A stretch of DNA of 64,000 nt from Ichthyophonus hoferi (Eukaryota; Opisthokonta; Ichthyosporea; Ichthyophonida; Ichthyophonidae), in NCBI GenBank assembly GCA_002751075.1, contig NAOQ01000008.1, positions 184,097 through 248,096 on the forward strand. Reading direction: 5' to 3'. Position 1 is the stretch's first letter; each line of letters begins with the position of its first letter. The notes under the pieces are model-generated. The model was not told the DNA's origin and did no database searches. It saw only the letters and a program-made list of their open reading frames with translations. A program made the translations under genes and the position numbers. Positions 12,501-23,700 of the stretch are shown in pieces.

Positions 12501-13922
12501 ATTGACTCTTTCATTTAAGCCAGGATGGTAATTGGCTCCCTGGGTTTTTTGACTTTAATAAGCAATTAAATAATGTTTGCTGATAGTAATTCAATCCCTG
12601 CAGAATAGTGCTGGGGGTGTCAAAGGCGGTAGAACTCGCAAGAAATTTCCCGATCCTGAAGGCAAGTTGATGTGGAATAGATATACTATATATTCTAGTA
12701 TAGTATAGTACATTGTACTATATACCATAGTATATGAGATGAGACTGTATTATATTATACTATAATGTACTAGATTATATGATATTACACTGTACTATAC
12801 CATACCATACCATTACAATTTGATCTGACCTTGCATTATCTCTTCCTCTCCCTCTCCTTCTCCCCACAGAGACACCAATGGAAGAGGAAGTACAGCCTTC
12901 ATCCAGTGAAAAGGACGTTGAGGCCGACATAAAACAACTTGCCCTAAACCCCACTTCTCCACCCAGCCAGTCCTCCAAGTCAAAAGACTCAACCTCAAAC
13001 TCCAATTCAACCCCCCCTATCACTTTAACAGCCCCCCCTCCCATTTCAACATCCACACCTCCCATTTTAACAGCGCCCCCTGTATGCCCCCCCAGAAATT
13101 ACCAAGTTTCAACACTGGAAAAATCCAACTCACTTCCATCTGCGTTTGAAAAGGATGACGGCGATGACACCATTACACCAATTACGGCTAAGAGTAATAA
13201 CAATACCTCAGTAAGCCCAGTACCTGCTGTACCTCAACCTCTACCAGAAAAAATGCAAAAAATGGAAATCCCCCCTAAAATTTCCAGGCACCCAGTACCT
13301 AAACCTAGGCCTGGTGCTGAAAATGTATTGCAAGCCCCCTCCAGACCTCCCCCTATGCCCATAAATGTGGTGGTTGAAATTATGCGTCCTTCTAGACCTC
13401 CACCTACGCCTGTAAATGGATCTGAAGCTGGATTTTCAGGAAATACACCCTCCAGAACCCCCCCTGTACCTCCTGGTTTCGCCAATCCGCGCATTTCCAT
13501 GGATTCTCCTCCTCTGGTTGGTAGCTTCTATACTATCCCATACTGTACTTTCATATTTTTTATATACATATATAAAATTCCTGTAGATGATAAATGAACA
13601 ACATTTTAAATGATAAAAGTCAACATATTTAATAGTAAACGTATCTTTTTCTTTTTCTTTGATGTATTACTACTACTTACATACTTTGCCAACCCCACTT
13701 CAGCCATGCATACATATATATACGTATGTGCAGAAACATTAGATAGTATATATATGCTAACCTTTCATTTTTTTATTTTTCCAGGCCCCCCTCTCGGCCC
13801 CCCCCTATAGTATCCCCATAGAATGCACCCTAGCCCAACCCTTACCACCAACCAGACCTACTCCTAAGCCTAGTGCGTTTGATTTTAGGAGTCAGCATAG
13901 CCCTTCTTCAGAAGTTTTGTGA
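6550..13922 (+). CDS. Atypical Ras-like small GTPase with long proline-rich tail (gene A)
   Basis: Fourteen exons join in frame (681 aa): 6550-6790, 7274-7372, 8225-8301, 8502-8570, 8803-8862, 9087-9177, 9880-9956, 10134-10197, 10652-10723, 11049-11139, 12120-12381, 12604-12661, 12870-13516, 13785-13922. The G domain spans about residues 36-212: P-loop GDKKVGKT (43-50), switch I YEPTS (65-69), G3 DTPDY (90-94) where Ras has DTAGQ, G4 GTQAD (150-154, the TQxD form known from Cdc42) and a G5-like ETTS (182-185). Lys replaces Ras Gly12, Asp replaces Gly60 and Tyr replaces Gln61, so weak hydrolysis is predicted. Residues about 440-681 are proline-rich, with RTPPVPP and PLPPTR fitting class I and II SH3 ligands. 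The start follows paralog B (MHN/MHSS); an upstream in-frame Met at 6436 is possible. Intron 10 contains an N gap, so an extra exon cannot be excluded. Intron 12 uses a GC donor. No C-terminal CAAX box is present. Confidence 0.85.
7620..8050 (-). repeat. Family B repeat inside intron 2 of gene A
   Basis: In antisense orientation this stretch encodes a peptide starting MSIVVKEFEVDISDT and containing LLEGQLIES and HTHPHLDHNY. Related DNA is found at 1290-1530 and at 43660-44125; in the latter the downstream part (ACATTGAA...GGTTTCAA) is also shared. It is a transposed or repeated fragment within an intron and not part of the GTPase. Confidence 0.5.
11252..11694. other. Assembly gap flanked by duplicated contig ends
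   Basis: A run of 443 N. About 105 bp to its left (11144-11248) is repeated essentially identically to its right (11695-11799). This pattern is expected when two overlapping contig ends are scaffolded but not merged. It lies in intron 10 of gene A. Confidence 0.95.
12662..12869 (+). other. GC-AG intron in gene A
   Basis: Exon 12 ends CCTGAAG and is followed by GCAAGT. The next exon begins after CCCCACAG. The join keeps the frame (PDPE to ETPMEEE), and no GT donor nearby gives the same frame. The intron body carries TATAG/TATAC repeats. Confidence 0.7.
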
Positions 13923-14267
13923 ACTTTGATCAGATTAACTCCCTAATTTGGACCACCCAGGCTTATGTAAGAGTGGATTATATTAATATTTTATATAGCC
14001 TAATATAGTAATGCACCAGGAGTGTTAGTAGATAGATAATAAGTTAGCATACGTGAAAGATATATCATAGTCGATTATGCTATGAGATGCCTTATTTGAC
14101 AGTTTGAAATTGTTGTGAGGGTAGATGTAGATAGATAATCTGGCAGAATTACATTTAAGCATTAGTAAATCTTACAAGGCAGTGTTAAACCTAATGTACA
14201 AGTTATAACTAAGTGTACTATAAATTAAAATGAAAATAAGAAGCCGTAGGAAGCTGTGATAGTTCTA
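13923..14267. other. Gene A 3' flank, no gene seen
   Basis: AT-rich sequence after the stop codon of gene A with no coding signal. It probably includes the 3' UTR. No clear terminator or second gene is seen before the family B repeat. Confidence 0.5.
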
Positions 14268-14540
14268 GTGACTTGGCCACAGGCTTTGGTATCTTCAATT
14301 GGTGTGTGTATAATAGCTGGTTTCACTGGGCCAGTAGTAGTAATAGTCACTTGATCTGATCTGTCCTTGAGGTTCAGTTGTTGTGGTAAATGTTCTATAG
14401 AAGGTGCATATACCGACCCTCTAGGTAACTGGCTGTAGTAATTATACCTGCTCTAATTCAGAGGAAATCGATACTTTTATTTGCTTAGGTGCTGGTGTGG
14501 AAATTGCGCCATGAGAAGGATATCATATTAGGACGTTAAT
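14268..14540 (-). repeat. Dispersed coding repeat, family B (copy)
   Basis: Shares blocks with 19229-19520 and 42870-43385: GACTTGGCCACAG, TTCTATAGAAGG, GGTAACTGGCTGTAGTAATTA and TTTGCTTAGGTGC. The encoded minus-strand peptide ends in CGQVTRT, as in the other copies. Fragmentary; class unknown. Confidence 0.6.
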
Positions 14541-14589
14541 AGTAACTATCATTGCTATTTAATGTTAGTAGGTAGAAGACACGGGTAAA

Positions 14590-16340
14590 ACATTGCCATG
14601 TGACTTGGATTGTACTACGTGTGATGAGGAAGACCTAAGAATCAAATATATCAATCAGACAATGAATACTCGACAGACTATGTGCAGACCTAGACCTAGC
14701 TGTATCCTACACCACAAGTCTAAGGGGATCACGATTTCTGCTTGTCATTTTGGATCAATTCAGTCATTAACTGGCTTGTTACTGCGTATGATCTAAAGCC
14801 AAGACCTTCACATGCTTTAGGCACTACCACAAAGTCTCAGCTGCACTCCATGAAGTTCCACTTGTACATTTATTTACTGATCGTGGAGGAGATGTTGTAA
14901 GTATCCTCATGAAAGCCTACTATGATAATGAAGGGTTTATAAGACAGCATTCAACATCTTACCATACAGAACAATCTGGTCTAGTATACATATGTCTGCA
15001 TTGGGGCATAGATTCTGGTCTGAAGTAGTCAACTCGGCAACCTTCGCATTCAATCTGTCACCCACAACAACATTTTCCAGAGGTGTTATACCATTTGCTA
15101 TGTGGCATTCAAAACTGTTTGTCCTATGTAAGAAACTGCGTGTGTTCAATCTAAGGTAGTATTCCATAGACCAAGCAAGCCAAAACTTGCATTAAAAGGA
15201 GCTGAGGGTATCTACTTAAGGCCTCAACCTGACTTGATAGCTTATTGCATCTATGTGCCTGGGGAGAAACCTCTTCTATTAAGCAATTATTTGACCTTCT
15301 TTGAGAATTATTTTTTATTAACCAAGAACAAGGACAAGAGATAGGCAGACTTGTAACAGCTGAAAAGATTAGCAACCAACTCCAAAACAGCAGGATTCAT
15401 TTATTTAATGGTGTGGATATGGATCTAAGACAGCATCCAACAAGTTTTTAGTTAGAAACCAAGATGTCAGATTTGCAATCAAATTTGGGAACCATAGCAC
15501 ATTAAATTTTATCCTTATATCATATTAGTACAGTTCAAGCTGATGATGATGAATCACCTAGAGAACATCATTCATTAGGACAATGAAATTTGAAAGAAAA
15601 CATTGCTTCACCTGAGCCAATTTTTAATATTTCAACAATGCCCGATCTCGAGACATCTATTGGCAACTTATGATGCCAGAAATCAGTCAATCAATAATGA
15701 ATACAAAGAGTTTTTGGATTTGAGGACTGGCAAGCTGCTAAAATATGTTTCATCTTTCACAGGATTGTTTCCCTTGTTAGATACTCAAATAGTAGCCCTG
15801 AGAAGAACAATAGAGTTAGAAGGTATCCCAGGAGAAACATACAAGCTAGAAGTACCCTTGGACGTCAGTCTGGGAGAAGCTCATGATATACCTATAGTTA
15901 AGACAGTTGTGGATCTTGGAAAGATACTATTATTACACACAATGTGGTTTTTAAAATTTAAGTGCATCAATGAAATGGCAATGATAGACGGCAGGCAAGC
16001 AGAACTGGTTATTCTTGTGAAAATACAGAAGTTCCGTGAGTTTAATTTTACATAATCACTTATATCTACACTAACTGCATTATGAATATTTTGTGCCTAT
16101 TGTGCTGGCATTAATCTAGTGTTTCAACAATCTGATATCAGTGCAGCTTGCCTTTTCTCACCTCACTATGATGACATCTACATTCAAAAAATCCATGATT
16201 TTATATTAGCCAACCCAGCAACTCATGTTATTAAGTTGTATAGCAAAGCAGTGTATGGATTTGTTTTAGTATTTCAGCCCCTACAAGTGTTTGTCCGCAT
16301 ACTTCATAATGTCTTGTATAAAAATACTTAATTGTTTATG
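14590..16340 (+). mobile_element. Ty1/copia fossil (integrase and reverse transcriptase region)
   Basis: Integrase core-like sequence with LFTDRGGD and YHTEQSGL is visible near 14870-14990. A linker and the reverse transcriptase start follow (WFLKFKC...ELVI, about 15945-16030), then a segment resembling the copia QLDVKTAFLNG...ALYGLKQ region (SDISAACLF and SKAVYGF, 16125-16280). Gag, protease and LTRs were not recognised. It is old and broken, with many breaks. Confidence 0.7.
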
Positions 16341-16623
16341 TAACACTGAACCTTTAAATGTTAAGTAGCGTTTTTGAGGTTTCAATCAGTAATTCAAAGT
16401 TAGACATTAATTAATGATAATTAATTAATTACAAGATGTTACAAATCAAATTTTAGTGCATTGGGACTAGATGTCTAGTGCAATCTAGAACGTAAATTGA
16501 CCATGGCTTTAACTAGTGTTGGTCATTGGCACTTAATACTATATTGATTGATGATACATGCGTGAAACATAGCATTCAGAATAATCTTTTGCATAATCAT
16601 TGGACAATTAGTGGGTAAAAACT

Positions 16624-17650
16624 TGTTAAATATTTAAAATAATTTGGGAATTTATTTATGTAGGTAAATATATTTAATATTATTAGCAATTATTATTACA
16701 TATGTACCCAGGGAAAAAAGTCAATGCAATTTATGGGTGTTAAACGGCAATCCAAAATAAATTAGTGAAGTTAAATTAGCCAATGGTAGAGATCCTGCAA
16801 CTGCAACTGCATAAGGAGCCATTTCTGATCATATGTTTTGGATCCAAATAACATATAGCTTAGGTATCCTGTCTAAGAAAAGTCTTGCAGACTTGCATAT
16901 ATATAAAAATATGCCTTAGTATATCGGTACTCTATGTATGCAAAGGGACACGTTTAAACCCTCCTTAATTCGGTGTTATTTTTTTTTCTAAACGAACATG
17001 AGTTACAGGAACACTTGTGTCTCTACTTATTATTTCCAATATGGTAGCAGAGAAAGCTTAAATAGTTTACCATGATCACAAAACCTGATAATTCTATTAT
17101 GTCCACAATCCACGAATGTTGAAACAAACATTATCCCAACCCTACAGCCATCTACTAATTTCTAAGTGTGAAGATTCAATTTCATTACATCTACACATTG
17201 TCTTCAAATTTGCCCTTAAACTATCAACATCTCTAGCTTCGAAGTGACACCAAGGTAAGGTGCAAAACAAATGGGGAACACCCACCTATTTAGCTGCCAG
17301 ATGCCAGCTACCAGATGCAAGAACCAGAGCCAGCCAGAGCAAACAGGTTACTATTTACGTATTTATTAGCTATTTCTTAGCTATTTCTTATGTATTTCTT
17401 ATGTATTTCTTATGTATTTCTTATGTAACAGCTGGGCAACACCCACTTATGACATTAGCCGCCAGCTGCCAGACGCCAGATGCCATAGCCTACAACAGAG
17501 CCAGAACCCGAGCCAAAGCAAGTGGGAACATTTAACATAGAGTTTGGTATGCTGCCTTCCGTTTTTTTTACATTGGGCACGATGCTGCAATCCCCTCTAA
17601 ATGTGTCAGAGAAAATCAAAGTCTTTAAGGAAAATAATCATACTCCAGCT
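16624..17650 (+). mobile_element. LTR family A copy 2: 5' LTR, primer site and leader
   Basis: An LTR of about 418 bp (16624-17041) opens with TGTTAA and resembles the 739-1136 LTR throughout. It is followed at once by TGGTAGCAGAGA, a good match to the 3' end of initiator tRNA-Met. The leader after it (GTTTACCATG.TCACAAAACC) matches 360-440 of copy 1, and 17490-17600 matches 495-600. No polymerase of this family follows, so it is a broken fossil. Confidence 0.7.
17362..17427. repeat. Minisatellite, TATTTCTTATG-type 11 bp unit
   Basis: About five to six tandem units inside the leader of LTR family A copy 2. On either side are two diverged copies of a CAGATGCCAG/CCAGAGCC-rich stretch. Confidence 0.8.
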
Positions 17651-19197
17651 TAAAAGTTGCATTATTTAATCAACCAATAATACATACAATATATATATAT
17701 GTCATCGTTATTGTAATGTTTAGTTTACCATTGGCGCTCAAATATGACAGGATGCTGGAGCATCAAAGTTATGGGAATAAGAAGTTCCTTTTTATGTGCT
17801 ATTTTAATTGGTCTCATATCTATTAATTCAATTAGAGATTAGGCTCTTAGTTTCTAATTGGCGATACATTACATATAAATAGATATCTATTTTTGATGTA
17901 CCACATGCTAGTTTATTGATTGGCTAGTATACTTATTGGCTATAAGTCATACTATATGAGCTCATTTAAGAAAACCAGGAATGTCGCCTGTTTCCCATTC
18001 TTCGTTTTTTGAGAAGTACAATGTTTACGTAGAACGTTTACTATAGTCGTCAATTCCCCAAAAGAACTATCTAGTCGATAATTTAGCCACTTACTTATTA
18101 GTCATCTATTTTTATATGGATCGATAATAAAGAAATTGATAAGATAACAAGATTACTAACAGGTCAGTAATCTGGCGTTAAGCTATATAACGCTAATGGT
18201 GACCTGAAGTACGCCCTGGTTTTCACATTCTCTTATGGAAAAGCAATAAACAATAAAAAAGTTATTATAAGCTACTCCTATGAAAATATCTAAAACATAA
18301 AGCAAAAGAATTGCAATTATGGGTGGGCGTAAACATTGGGATCGCCGAATTAAAACTAAATACCAGGTTGAACTTGCCGGTGGAATCAAATTATTATGTC
18401 CCTTGACTCAGATACTGGTTCTATAGGAACCATACATTCGGGAAAAATGTCAACAGGAATTATCTAATTCATGTGACAAGATTGTTAACTCCAAATAAAC
18501 GCATAGTTATAAATGATTTGTCGATACATCTTTTTGCATGTAGTGAATGATGGAAGCAAAACAATTGCAGTTTGAATTTAGGTCGCAACTACAAGACACT
18601 CCATTACCAGAGTCCCCAACTCTGAGAATAGCTTATCTTCAAGCTGAGCTACATGTTACTGCTCAGCAAAATAAAGACATCGTACTAAATGCAACCGCAA
18701 AAACAGTAGTAGAATTAGCAACAACAGCAGAAACAACAGCAACAAGAAACAATGTTGCAATAACAACAATTAATGATGCAACTTCTTCAAAGATTGGTCA
18801 CCCAGGAGAGTTTGTTTATCAAAATACTTTTCCATCCAGTTTTACCGCCAGCACCTTTACAATCCGTTGCATCACAGCCTACATAATACACCCTATCTTC
18901 TGTGCCTAATCCAAACCTCCTGATGGGGGCTCATTCAGTACTTTTATTTTGGCCCAGGAGCACTCATCCTCGGTTTCTGCCTCATCAAACTGCTCCCCTG
19001 AGCTCTAATATATCTTAACTAGTACCACCTCCTGTAACAGAGTCTCACTCATCATTCATACTACCTCCATCTCTATATGTTAAGTAATTTTCAGCCAACA
19101 TGGGCTCTCAGTCCTTCAACCGTCCTGCCAGGCATCAAATGCTGATTGATCCAACCAAAAGCTTTCATTAATTAAAAACCATCACTTATCCTTATTA
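17651..19197. other. Unassigned repeat-like region with a short open frame
   Basis: No host gene recognised. A 120-codon open frame at 18547-18909 (+) starts MMEAKQLQFEF. It is rich in Thr, Ala and Gln with a helical look (AYLQAELHVTAQQNKDIV), which would fit a gag-like or chance frame. No motif allows an assignment. Its position among retroelement fossils favours a repeat remnant. Confidence 0.3.
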
Positions 19198-19760
19198 TCA
19201 GTGCTGTAGAAATTTATCGGAATCTATGTCAGTTCTAGCAACTTGTCCACAGCTGTCGGGATCTCCAATTGTGTATTTGATAGTGGTTAATTGCACTGGA
19301 CCAGCAGTAGCGATCGTCAGTTGATTGAATCTGTCTTTAAGGCACAGTTGTTGTGGTAGAGGCTCTATAGAAGGCCCATATACCAACTCTTTAGATAAGT
19401 GGCTGTAGTAATTATATCTTTGTTCTAATTCATTAGGAATTGATGCTTTGATTTGCTTGGATGTGAATGTGCCAATTGTATAATGAGATTGATCAGTAAG
19501 GGGTGATATATTACGATGTAAATAATTACTATTGTCACTGTTTAATACTAGTGAACATTTTTCCGACCTCTGAACGAGCAATAAATCTAGATAATGATTA
19601 TCATATGCGAGTGCTAACGGTGGATTAAACATTAAAATATTGATGTGGTTATTGCATACATATAATTAAATGCAAAGTATCTGTGTGTTACAAGAACTTT
19701 GTATTTTTGCTACTGATTACTACGTATGTGTAAGCAGGTTGTGTTTTTTTCTAGTGTTCC
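19198..19760 (-). repeat. Dispersed coding repeat, family B (longest open copy)
   Basis: A 144-codon minus-strand frame (19632-19198) contains NYLHRNISPLTDQSHYTI, ELEQRYNYYSHLSKELVYGP, LKDRFNQLT and GDPDSCGQVART. Related peptides occur at 45181-45535 (ESNNTHYIHNNLAPLADRTH) and at 14268-14540, 42870-43385 and 60480-60545. The non-coding flank 19660-19760 also matches 43410-43510. I do not recognise the protein family; it could be a gag-like or other mobile-element product. Confidence 0.6.
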
Positions 19761-20059
19761 CAAATATGTGTGTACGGGGGTCCTTTATAGTAGACTTGTT
19801 TTGTTTTTTTTGGCTTTATTTTACTACTAGTTCTAATTTTTGACTAGCACCAAGGTAGCTAGGTTTAATTAACTTAGATGGAGCTAATTATAAATATTAT
19901 TATTGGTTAATACAGCTCATGAAAAATCCGAAAGACCCAGTAGGGATGTCTAATTCTATATTGATAAGGTTGTATTAGTGTTTCCTTATATGGCTCATTA
20001 GTTAACTCATTACATGCAAAACTATATATCGATCAATCAATTATAAATATATACCAGAA

Positions 20060-20708
20060 CGTGAGTATGCCGCTCTCAAGGGCGCTAATCCCTACAAATT
20101 TGTCAATGACAAGATGACAAAGCTGTCCAAGGTTATTGAAATAACCTCCGACAACATTATTGCAGGCTGGCTTGATGATTTCATAAGCATCAAAATAAAA
20201 GGGGTGAGTTAGCCTATATGTTCACGGCCTAATATAAAGCTGCTGCCACCAAACTACATAGTACCATTCATCAAATGCATGGTAATTTGACTTTGGCTGC
20301 TGCTCTTCGGGTTATTTAAAACTTGCCCAAGTATGAAGGTACGGTTGCTTAATTGGAGGCACAAAATGACGAATCCCTTCTCTGACAAACAATTCTTCAC
20401 ATGGTCGAGTCCTACAAACGTGAGCGTGTCAGAATCTGATAAATTCACAAAATTGCTATCGCTATTGTTATCTACAATCTTAAACTGTCTGTCTACATTA
20501 TCATCGGAACTATTGTCAAGTTCCTCAAAAGATACCTACAAATTTCTTCCTCACTGTCTGAGGAGAATCTAATCCTTAATTTCTTCTTACTAACCACATA
20601 TCCAATTTAATTTTATTTGTAGTAGAGATAACTGTCTTCCTTGAAATCTTGGTAGCATTTGGTGTGGGCGTCTGTCTCCTCAAAACTCCCTTTGCTAATT
20701 CCTACTAA
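20060..20708 (-). mobile_element. Second copia gag-start fragment next to an LTR
   Basis: On the minus strand, 20570-20420 resembles the gag start at 26000-25830 (shared KKKLRI..FSDSEEEIC). It lies just beyond the left LTR of the element at 20709-26462, so it looks like the start of another copy sharing that LTR in tandem. Truncated and old. Confidence 0.55.
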
Positions 20709-23700
20709 CGACATAAAGAGACTAAGTCTTTGGTATGGCACTTTTATTGTAATAACCCATATGACAGAATGGATCCACACTAAGTCCATGTATCCTGGTT
20801 GTATATTTGTTGGCCCAAGTTAATACTAGTTGACCTTTTGATAAACACTAAAGATACGGATATCCCCGTTTAGGGGTTATCCTGAGCTGTGTTATTGGCA
20901 ACATATTTTCCAATGATTATTTAAAGAATCATTTTGTTGCCACGTATCTTGTTTGCATCATGTATCATTACATGTACTTTAAAACTAATGACCAACACTG
21001 TTTAATAACCTACGGTGAATTCTCAAATTAGACTTCACTTAGTAAACTAGTCCTAATTAAATATAATTAGAGACATCATGTAATTAATTAATTAACATTT
21101 ACTATTTTCTAACACTTACAAACCAATTATAACCTCTTTGTAAACGCTATTGACTATTTTGAGATACAATGCAAAACAAGCAATAAATAATGTATAATCT
21201 TGTACTAGACAGCATGAGATATTTAGCCTAATACTTGTAGGAATACTTCAGTACTTCCCATACATCCCCACATACCTGTGACGACGCTACCTACCCATCA
21301 AAACTTGGTTTCTGATGAGCATTCATGCACTGTTCAGGGGCTAGAGTTTTGGTGAGTATGTCTGCTCTCTGATAAGGTGTTGAAATCGGTTTTATCTCAA
21401 TATCTCTGTTTCTTACAGAGATAATAGTTTAGTGGTACTTTACACAGATATTTTTAGTGTTTTCAGTTATACTATTGTTTTCTGAGATCTGAATTGTAGA
21501 TTGATCATCCTTATACACAGGCAATGGGCTTGTCTCAATATTAATACTATCTAATATGCTGGGAGTCTTTACTATTTTGTGTACTGCTGCTGCACTTAGT
21601 GCTATATATACTTAACCTCTGTACTTAAACTGGCTATTATAGACTGTTTCTTACCAAACCATGATACTGGTGAGTTGTTCATGAACAAAATGCACCCTGT
21701 GATGGACTTGCTTGCTGTCTTATCTCGGGCATAATCGGCATCTACATATGCTTTCAGGTTTGACAGTGTCTTGGATATTGCAAAAATCTACGTCGGGGAA
21801 CAAAATTGGATATACCATCACATGTAGAACCATCTTCCAGTGAGATTGAGATAAATTGAAGAAAAACTGCCCTAGGCATCTGAGCTAATTGCAAATGCAA
21901 TATCTGGCTTGTTAATCTATAAATCCAGAGAAGGCTTCCTATCGCTTTTTAGTATTCTCTGATGTTGCATCTTGGGGTTAACTCTGCATCTTGGTCTAAA
22001 TCTAACACATGCTTGGGAGGGACGGGGGATATGGTCCTCTTAACACTTTCCATGTCATACGACTTGAACACCTCTTTGGTGTATCCCTCCTGTGTTGAAT
22101 GTATGGTCCCTTGATTGTGTTTCTGAATTCGATATTCCAGGTACTTCACCAGAAACCTTATTTCCTTAGTATCAAAATGTGCCTTTATGTTGTCAGTTTG
22201 ATTCCTGGTAACAGGCTTGTTGTTGAACAAAATGTGCATTTTGTCAACATATACATTACCATAAAAAGTATGGACGGAGAGCCATGAGACACGAATAGAC
22301 ATGAATCTGCATTAATCAGGTATAGGTGTTGTTCTGCTAGGAATGTAGCCAAAATATGTTGCTATACTAAAGCAGATTGATTGAGTCCGTATAACGATCT
22401 CCGCAGCTTATACACCCCTTGGAGAAAGTTAGAGTCCTCAAAACCTTCTGGCAGATGCAAATAGGTGTTTTCCTTCCTTTTCTCATTGAAGTAGGCTCCA
22501 ACTATATCTAGTTGTATGACCTCCAATTCCCTTGATGCAGTGAAAGCTAAAAGACGTTGCATGGTTGTCAAGGAGAAAACTAGAGACTCTATGTCAAAAT
22601 AATCGATGTTTTCCCATTGATGACTTTCCATAACTACAAGTTGTGCCTTGCATTTTGTGACGTTCTTATGGCTGTCACATTTGATATTGAACACTCATAG
22701 AGGTTTTAACAAAGCCTCTCCTTTCAGCTTATCCACTATATTCTAAGTGGAATATCCGATAAAACCTTCATCTCTTGCTGCATCTCAGCTTTCCATTGTG
22801 GCCATTGTAAAGACTTCATAGCTGCACAAACTGAATTTGCAATAACCTGGCAATATAAGTTGGACTCTGTTACCAAATATGCTGTATGTATTGAGACAAT
22901 ATCTAATTGGTACCGCTGGCCAGACTTTGCAATAGAGGGGGCATACTTATTTCTACTTTTCAGTAATTTTGGTTCATCTGCCTCATTACTTTTTCCTCAT
23001 GTTTGGTCTTGTCATTGTTATTCCTCTTGAAAACCTTAATTTTTTCTTCCTTGTAATCGTCACCCAACTTCCCTGGAATTGACGTTTACTTCAACTACTT
23101 TTCCAAATGTGCGGGAATCTTTACTATCGTAATGATTACCTTGGCTTTACATATAGGTTCACCCTTGCAATGAAGAAGATGCTTTGGTTGCTTCTCTGTA
23201 TAAGAAAGGCTGGTCTTGAGGAATTTTATATCCCTGCTGATTACTATCCTTTTGGACTTGGTATTCAACAACTGTAAGTCTTCTGGGTATTCTGGTATCT
23301 CAGCATCACCAACTCACATCCTCGTGGTGCCAATTTTTTGGGATTGTTTTTCTTGTAATAACACCTGCATCCAAATGCTATGAGTTTGCTGAAAGGAGTA
23401 GTGGACTAATGCCGTAAGGCCCATGGTATGGACGACTTTAGTAGACATCTGTTTGGAAGTACATTTAAAGGGAAAGCTGTTGTTTTAATGGTTTTATCCC
23501 AAAAATAATGGGGTAGGTCATTCTCTATTCTCACACTCCTTACCATGATGATGAACAGTGTTTGGTTCATCCTTTCACTAAGCCCATTCTGCTCCAGATA
23601 ATGAGGTACAATGGCCTGGTGGTAAATTATGTGTTCCTCCAAGTAAGATGAAAATTTGGAGTTGAGGCACTTTAAACCAATATCTGTAACCAAATTTGCC

